Part shown: one piece after another, positions 12,829 through 16,374 of the stretch
How positions within the stretch are numbered: the stretch's first letter is position 1
Layout: each line of letters starts with the position of its first letter
From: VAZQ01 sp035300505
Lineage (GTDB): Bacteria; Pseudomonadota; Alphaproteobacteria; Rhizobiales; Xanthobacteraceae
Reading direction: 5' to 3'
Assembly (NCBI GenBank): GCA_035300505.1
Contig: DATGVJ010000323.1
Coordinates: forward strand, 1-16,374
Length of the DNA stretch: 16,374 nt
Notes under the pieces: model-generated
Database searches by the model: none
The model's input: the letters and a program-made list of their open reading frames with translations, nothing else
Told to the model about the DNA's origin: nothing
Translations under genes and position numbers: made by a program

Positions 12829-14532
12829 ATGCTCCAGCTCTTGAGGAATACAAGCCTGAGCTTCGGGCTTGCCGTCGCGTTCGGAATGCTTTGCGCTTCA
12901 TGGCCCGAAGTGGCCGCCGCGCAGAATCAAACGACCGAAACGAGACTGAGCACGGTTGTCGAAACGAAAGAAGGACCGGTTCAAGGTTTCATCTCGAGTG
13001 GCGTCACCAAGTTCCTCGGCATTCCCTATGCGGAGCCGCCGGTCGGCAATCTTCGCTGGCGACCGCCACAGGATCTTGCGCCGTGGACCAATGTTCGCAA
13101 GGCCACGGAATTTGGTCCGATCTGCGCGCTAATCACGACACTCGGAGTTTTCTCAGGTCCCCCGAACAACAATGAGGACTGCCTCTACCTCAACATCTTC
13201 ACGCCGGACCTCAATCCGTCGGCGCGGCTTCCGGTGATCGTGTGGATTCACGGCGGCGGCAACGTGGACGGCGAAACGCCCGGCTACGACGGCAGCAAGC
13301 TGGCGTCGCAGGGCAAAACAGTCGTCGTCACCATGGAGTACCGCCTGAACCTCATGGGTTTCCTGGCCCATCCTGCGCTCGATAACGAAGGCCATCTCTT
13401 CGGCAACTACGGCATTCTCGACCAGCAGGCCGTGCTGAAATGGGTCGAGCGCAATATCGCCAGGTTCGGCGGCGACAAGGACAACGTCACTGTCGGCGGT
13501 CAATCGGCGGGAGCCGTCGACACTGGCCTCCACATGGTGTCGCCGCTCGCCGCCGGCCTGTTCCACCGCGGAATATGCCAGAGCTTCTGCCCGGCGTTCA
13601 CGCTGCCCACGAAGGCCGCCGCCGAGGCCACCGGTGTCGCTTTCGCGGTCGCCGCCGGTTGCGGCTCAGGCACCGGCCCGGACGTTGCCCAATGCCTGCG
13701 TAACCTTTCGGCGGCACGAGTTGAAGAACTCGCCGGCACGGCAAGCACCCAGGGCAAATTCATAACCGGCCGAGGTTTTGTGGACGGCCAGATCATACCC
13801 GATCAGCCGCTGACGCTGTTCGCCAACGGCCGTTTCAATCGCGTGCCCCTGATGAACGGGAACACGGCGGATGAAACAAACTTTGGCCTGGCGATCGCGA
13901 CGTACTTCTCCAACACGGACAACGCGCTTCGCACCCCGCCGACCGCGGAGAGATATCTGAACTACGTCAACACGACTTTTGTTGCACCGGCCTATCCGGA
14001 CGGAACGGCAGCGAAAGTTTTGTCCGTCTATCCGCTCAGCAACTTCAAGACCCCGCAATTGGCCTGGGATCAGGTCGGAACCGACTCGGGGATTTGCAAC
14101 CAGCGAAGGCTCGATAAAATTCTCGCTCCGCAGATCCCGGTCTATACTTACGAGTTCGCCGATAGGACCGCGCCGTTCTACTTCCCCGACATGCCGGGAA
14201 TAGAGGCGCTCGCCTATCATACCGCGGATATCCAGTATCTGTTCCCGCTATGGCGCGGCGGACCGCTGGGCATCCCGCGTCCGCTGAACCGCCAACAGAC
14301 GATGTTGTCCGATCAACTTGTCTCCGCCTGGGCCAATTTTGCCCGGACAGGCAATCCGAACGGATCAGGCAACAGTCCGTGGCCCCGCTACACGACCAGC
14401 GCCGACGCGCCTGCCTGGCTGATCCAAGATCTCACGGGTCAAGACCTGCAGGGTCTATCGACCTTGACGGATGCGCAATACGCAGCGCGTCGCCACTGCG
14501 ATTTCTGGGACTCGGTGACCGCAACGCAGTAA
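12829..14532 (+). CDS. Secreted type-B carboxylesterase
   Basis: A 567-residue alpha/beta-hydrolase of the carboxylesterase type-B family (PF00135), which cleaves carboxylic esters. A signal peptide covers about residues 1-31 (AAA|QN), so it acts outside the cytoplasm. Family motifs: FLGIPYAEPPVGNLRWRPP (62-80), EDCLYLNIFTP (116-126), oxyanion-hole HGGG (141-144), nucleophile elbow G224-Q-S226-A-G228, the acid Glu349 in GNTADETNFG and the catalytic His464 in AYHTADIQYLF. The triad is complete and the length normal. AGGGAGGA 4 bases before the ATG gives a very strong ribosome site. It is a single gene, divergent from the phasin. The natural substrate is unknown; plant or xenobiotic esters are possible. 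Confidence 0.92.
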   Translation: MLQLLRNTSLSFGLAVAFGMLCASWPEVAAAQNQTTETRLSTVVETKEGPVQGFISSGVTKFLGIPYAEPPVGNLRWRPPQDLAPWTNVRKATEFGPICALITTLGVFSGPPNNNEDCLYLNIFTPDLNPSARLPVIVWIHGGGNVDGETPGYDGSKLASQGKTVVVTMEYRLNLMGFLAHPALDNEGHLFGNYGILDQQAVLKWVERNIARFGGDKDNVTVGGQSAGAVDTGLHMVSPLAAGLFHRGICQSFCPAFTLPTKAAAEATGVAFAVAAGCGSGTGPDVAQCLRNLSAARVEELAGTASTQGKFITGRGFVDGQIIPDQPLTLFANGRFNRVPLMNGNTADETNFGLAIATYFSNTDNALRTPPTAERYLNYVNTTFVAPAYPDGTAAKVLSVYPLSNFKTPQLAWDQVGTDSGICNQRRLDKILAPQIPVYTYEFADRTAPFYFPDMPGIEALAYHTADIQYLFPLWRGGPLGIPRPLNRQQTMLSDQLVSAWANFARTGNPNGSGNSPWPRYTTSADAPAWLIQDLTGQDLQGLSTLTDAQYAARRHCDFWDSVTATQ

Positions 14533-14577
14533 AGCGAGAACGATTTCTTCGACCAAAGCGCGCAGGTCAAACGAGAA

Positions 14578-14619
14578 GGTGACGGCCAAGTGGCTCGGGT
14601 CAAAGTCATGGCCGTCACC
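14578..14619. repeat. 11-bp perfect inverted repeat after the esterase
   Basis: GGTGACGGCCA (14578-14588) and TGGCCGTCACC (14609-14619) pair across a 20-nt loop, starting 46 bases beyond the esterase stop. There is no T-run. It may end the esterase transcript or be a trace of the nearby insertion-sequence debris. Confidence 0.45.
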
Positions 14620-14718
14620 TGTTCCGAATGTCGGAAGCGTCCGGCCATCCGGCGATTTCTGTGTGCTCCTTCCAGACTGTTATGGACCATGCCGAGGAAC
14701 CTGTTGGCGAGTTGATCA

Positions 14719-14872
14719 TTAGATGGTGGCATGGCTCCCTTTGCGCTTGGGGACTTGCGCATCGAGCGTGAGGAAGCGGATGACCTCGTCATGCCCGGTG
14801 GCATTGCCTGTTGCGGCCGATCACGGGGCCGTCGAGGACGTTGAGGCCGGAGAACAGGCACAATTGCCGCGG
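14719..14872 (-). mobile_element. IS630-family transposase remnant
   Basis: Reading the minus strand, 14860-14789 encodes CLFSGLNVLDGPVIGRN, then RQCHRA and a stop. The neighbouring frame continues HDEVIRFLTLDAQVPKRK and GSHATI to a stop at 14719. Together these match the core of IS630-type transposases (the xLNVLDGxVIGRN...HxEFIRFLxxIDAQVP region near the DDE catalytic domain), broken by one frameshift. A full transposase has about 340 residues; about 50 remain. The left part of the gap (14533-14718) is otherwise without a recognisable gene. Recognition is from memory of the family. Confidence 0.6.
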
Positions 14873-14928
14873 ACACCCTTCGGGGTCATTATGTCCGAAT
14901 CTCGAACCCCCACCAACGAATGATCAAT

Positions 14929-16374
14929 ATGAATACCGAGATGAATACCAACGCAATGGTGAAATCAAAGCGTCCGGACAGTTGCTGCTTCGTGCTGTTC
15001 GGCGCGTCAGGGGATCTGGCACATCGGCTCGTCATACCGGCTCTCTATAACCTTGCCGAAGCGGATTTGCTGCCGGAGCGTTTCTGCGTCATAGGCGCGA
15101 CCCGATCGGGGGTCCCGACCCAGGCACTGCACGACGATCTCATGGCGGCATTGAACAAGTATGCGACCCGGCCGGTGAACCAAGCCACTGCGAACAGATT
15201 ATTCAACTGCATCACCAGCATTCGAGCCGATCCTTCAGAGCCGGGTTCATTCGAACACCTGAAGGCACAGCTCGATGGCTTGTGCGAGAGCGACATCCGC
15301 AATCAGCTTTATTACCTTGCGGTACCTCCCGCCGGCTTCAAGCCGATCAGCGAGGCACTTGCCGGCGTGGGAGTGCTTGACGAGTCAGATGGCGGATGGC
15401 GGCGCCTGGTCGTCGAAAAGCCGTTTGGCACGGACCTCGCTTCGGCGCGCGCGTTGAATCGCGATCTCCTGAACCTCGTCGACGAACACCAGATTTACCG
15501 GATCGATCATTATCTCGGAAAAGAGACCGTCCAGAATATCCTGGTCCTGCGTTTCGCTAACGGCATGTTTGAACCGATCTGGAATCGTAACCATATCGAT
15601 CATGTTCAAATCACTGTCACCGAGACCCTTGACGTCGGTCGCCGCGGGAACTTCTATGAGGCAACAGGTGCATTGCGTGACATGGTTCCGAACCACCTGT
15701 TTCAGCTGCTATCGCTCGTGGCGATGGACCCACCATCGCTCTTCGATGCCCATTCGGTGCGGTCGGAGAAAGCCGAAGTGCTGGCGGCGATCCAAAGACA
15801 GACCGAGCAGGAGACGCTGCGAAACTCCATCCGAGGCCAGTATCGCGCCGGCCGCATCGGCGAACGGGAGGTCGGGGACTATCGTGCGGCGAAAGATGTC
15901 GAGACGAACAGCGTCACCGAAACTTACGTTGCAATGAAGCTTGCCATCGACAATTGGAGGTGGGCCGGGGTCCCGTTCTATCTGCGCACCGGCAAGGCGT
16001 TGAAGGCCAAGCGAACCGAGGTCGTGATCCGGTTCAAGCGCGCTCCATTTTCGATGTTTCGGGAGACCGAGGTCGAGCGCTTTTCGCAAAATGATCTCGT
16101 TATCGGTATTGAGCCGACCGAAGGTGTGACGCTGCAGTTCAACACCAAGGTGCCCGGTCCGCAGGTGGTCATCGACGGCGTAGAGATGAAGTTCAACTAT
16201 AAGGATTATTTCAAGGTCGCGCCCGCCACCGGATATGAGACGCTGATCTACGACTGCATGATCGGCGACAACATTCTGTTCCAACGGGCCGACAGCGTCG
16301 AGGCGGGATGGCAGGCCGTGCAGCCATTTCTGGATGCATGGAAGAAAGCCGGTGCTGAAGGCCTTTGCGAATAC
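14929..16374 (+). CDS. zwf: Glucose-6-phosphate dehydrogenase, 3' end cut by window
   Basis: 482 residues are visible of an enzyme that oxidises glucose-6-phosphate to 6-phosphogluconolactone, giving NADPH for the pentose-phosphate and Entner-Doudoroff routes. The nucleotide-binding motif GASGDLA is at 25-31, EKPFGTDL at 163-170 and the active-site signature RIDHYLGKE at 191-199. FYEATGALRDMVPNHLFQL and the C-terminal beta-sheet domain follow. Judging from known G6PDHs, only about 20-25 C-terminal residues are missing. The start is uncertain: ATG at 14929, 14941 or 14956 are all in frame and none has a strong ribosome site. The gene follows directly after IS630 debris, so its native promoter may have been disturbed. 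Confidence 0.92.
   Translation, partial: MNTEMNTNAMVKSKRPDSCCFVLFGASGDLAHRLVIPALYNLAEADLLPERFCVIGATRSGVPTQALHDDLMAALNKYATRPVNQATANRLFNCITSIRADPSEPGSFEHLKAQLDGLCESDIRNQLYYLAVPPAGFKPISEALAGVGVLDESDGGWRRLVVEKPFGTDLASARALNRDLLNLVDEHQIYRIDHYLGKETVQNILVLRFANGMFEPIWNRNHIDHVQITVTETLDVGRRGNFYEATGALRDMVPNHLFQLLSLVAMDPPSLFDAHSVRSEKAEVLAAIQRQTEQETLRNSIRGQYRAGRIGEREVGDYRAAKDVETNSVTETYVAMKLAIDNWRWAGVPFYLRTGKALKAKRTEVVIRFKRAPFSMFRETEVERFSQNDLVIGIEPTEGVTLQFNTKVPGPQVVIDGVEMKFNYKDYFKVAPATGYETLIYDCMIGDNILFQRADSVEAGWQAVQPFLDAWKKAGAEGLCEY

Noticed and set aside
14439..14876. 145-codon minus-strand frame after the esterase
   Set aside because: Its own translation is low-complexity and overlaps the esterase 3' end. 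The neighbouring minus-strand frames carry the IS630 similarity instead.

Overview
The window looks like chromosomal DNA from a GC-rich alphaproteobacterium of the Hyphomicrobiales, most likely Bradyrhizobium or a relative (Nitrobacteraceae/Xanthobacteraceae). The evidence is gene content: orphan Bug-type receptors of tripartite tricarboxylate transporters, a DUF6152 protein, a phasin, a stand-alone ClpX-type zinc-finger protein and an FNR/FixK box. This placement is inferred from family knowledge, not from a database search. No tRNA, rRNA, CRISPR array or intact insertion sequence was seen.

Layout from left to right. Positions 1-172 hold nested inverted repeats and no gene. A DUF6152 periplasmic protein (minus, 173-613) and a Tat-exported Bug receptor (plus, 841-1821) diverge from an intergenic region with a perfect FNR/FixK-type box at 739-752. 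A small cysteine-containing secreted protein (minus, 1910-2305) converges on the Bug gene, with a terminator between them. From 2306 to 2949 there is a decayed TauE/SafE (TSUP) fragment and several strong hairpins. A secreted DUF1554/C-type-lectin-like protein (minus, 2950-3678) follows, with a two-copy direct repeat in its promoter region. Next comes a minus-strand operon running 6232 to 4044: Tat-exported amidohydrolase, exported metallo-beta-lactamase-fold protein with altered metal ligands, and a small helical protein.

From 6610 to 10350 there is a catabolic-looking cluster: an FAD monooxygenase and a second Bug receptor on the minus strand, with a divergent LysR regulator on the plus strand. 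After a tiny secreted protein (10539-10796) come a ClpX-zinc-finger protein (minus), a phasin (minus) with a convincing promoter/operator, a secreted type-B carboxylesterase (plus, 12829-14532), an IS630-family transposase remnant, and glucose-6-phosphate dehydrogenase (zwf), which runs off the right edge.

Functionally this is mostly accessory metabolism: uptake and breakdown of small organic acids, aromatics and esters outside the cytoplasm, carbon storage (phasin) and central carbon flux (zwf). I did not find a clear new defence or mobile system. The best leads are the ClpX zinc-finger protein, the exported amidohydrolase/MBL operon with altered metal ligands, the phasin operator, the lectin-gene direct repeats and a 58-bp dispersed repeat at 6367 and 12683.
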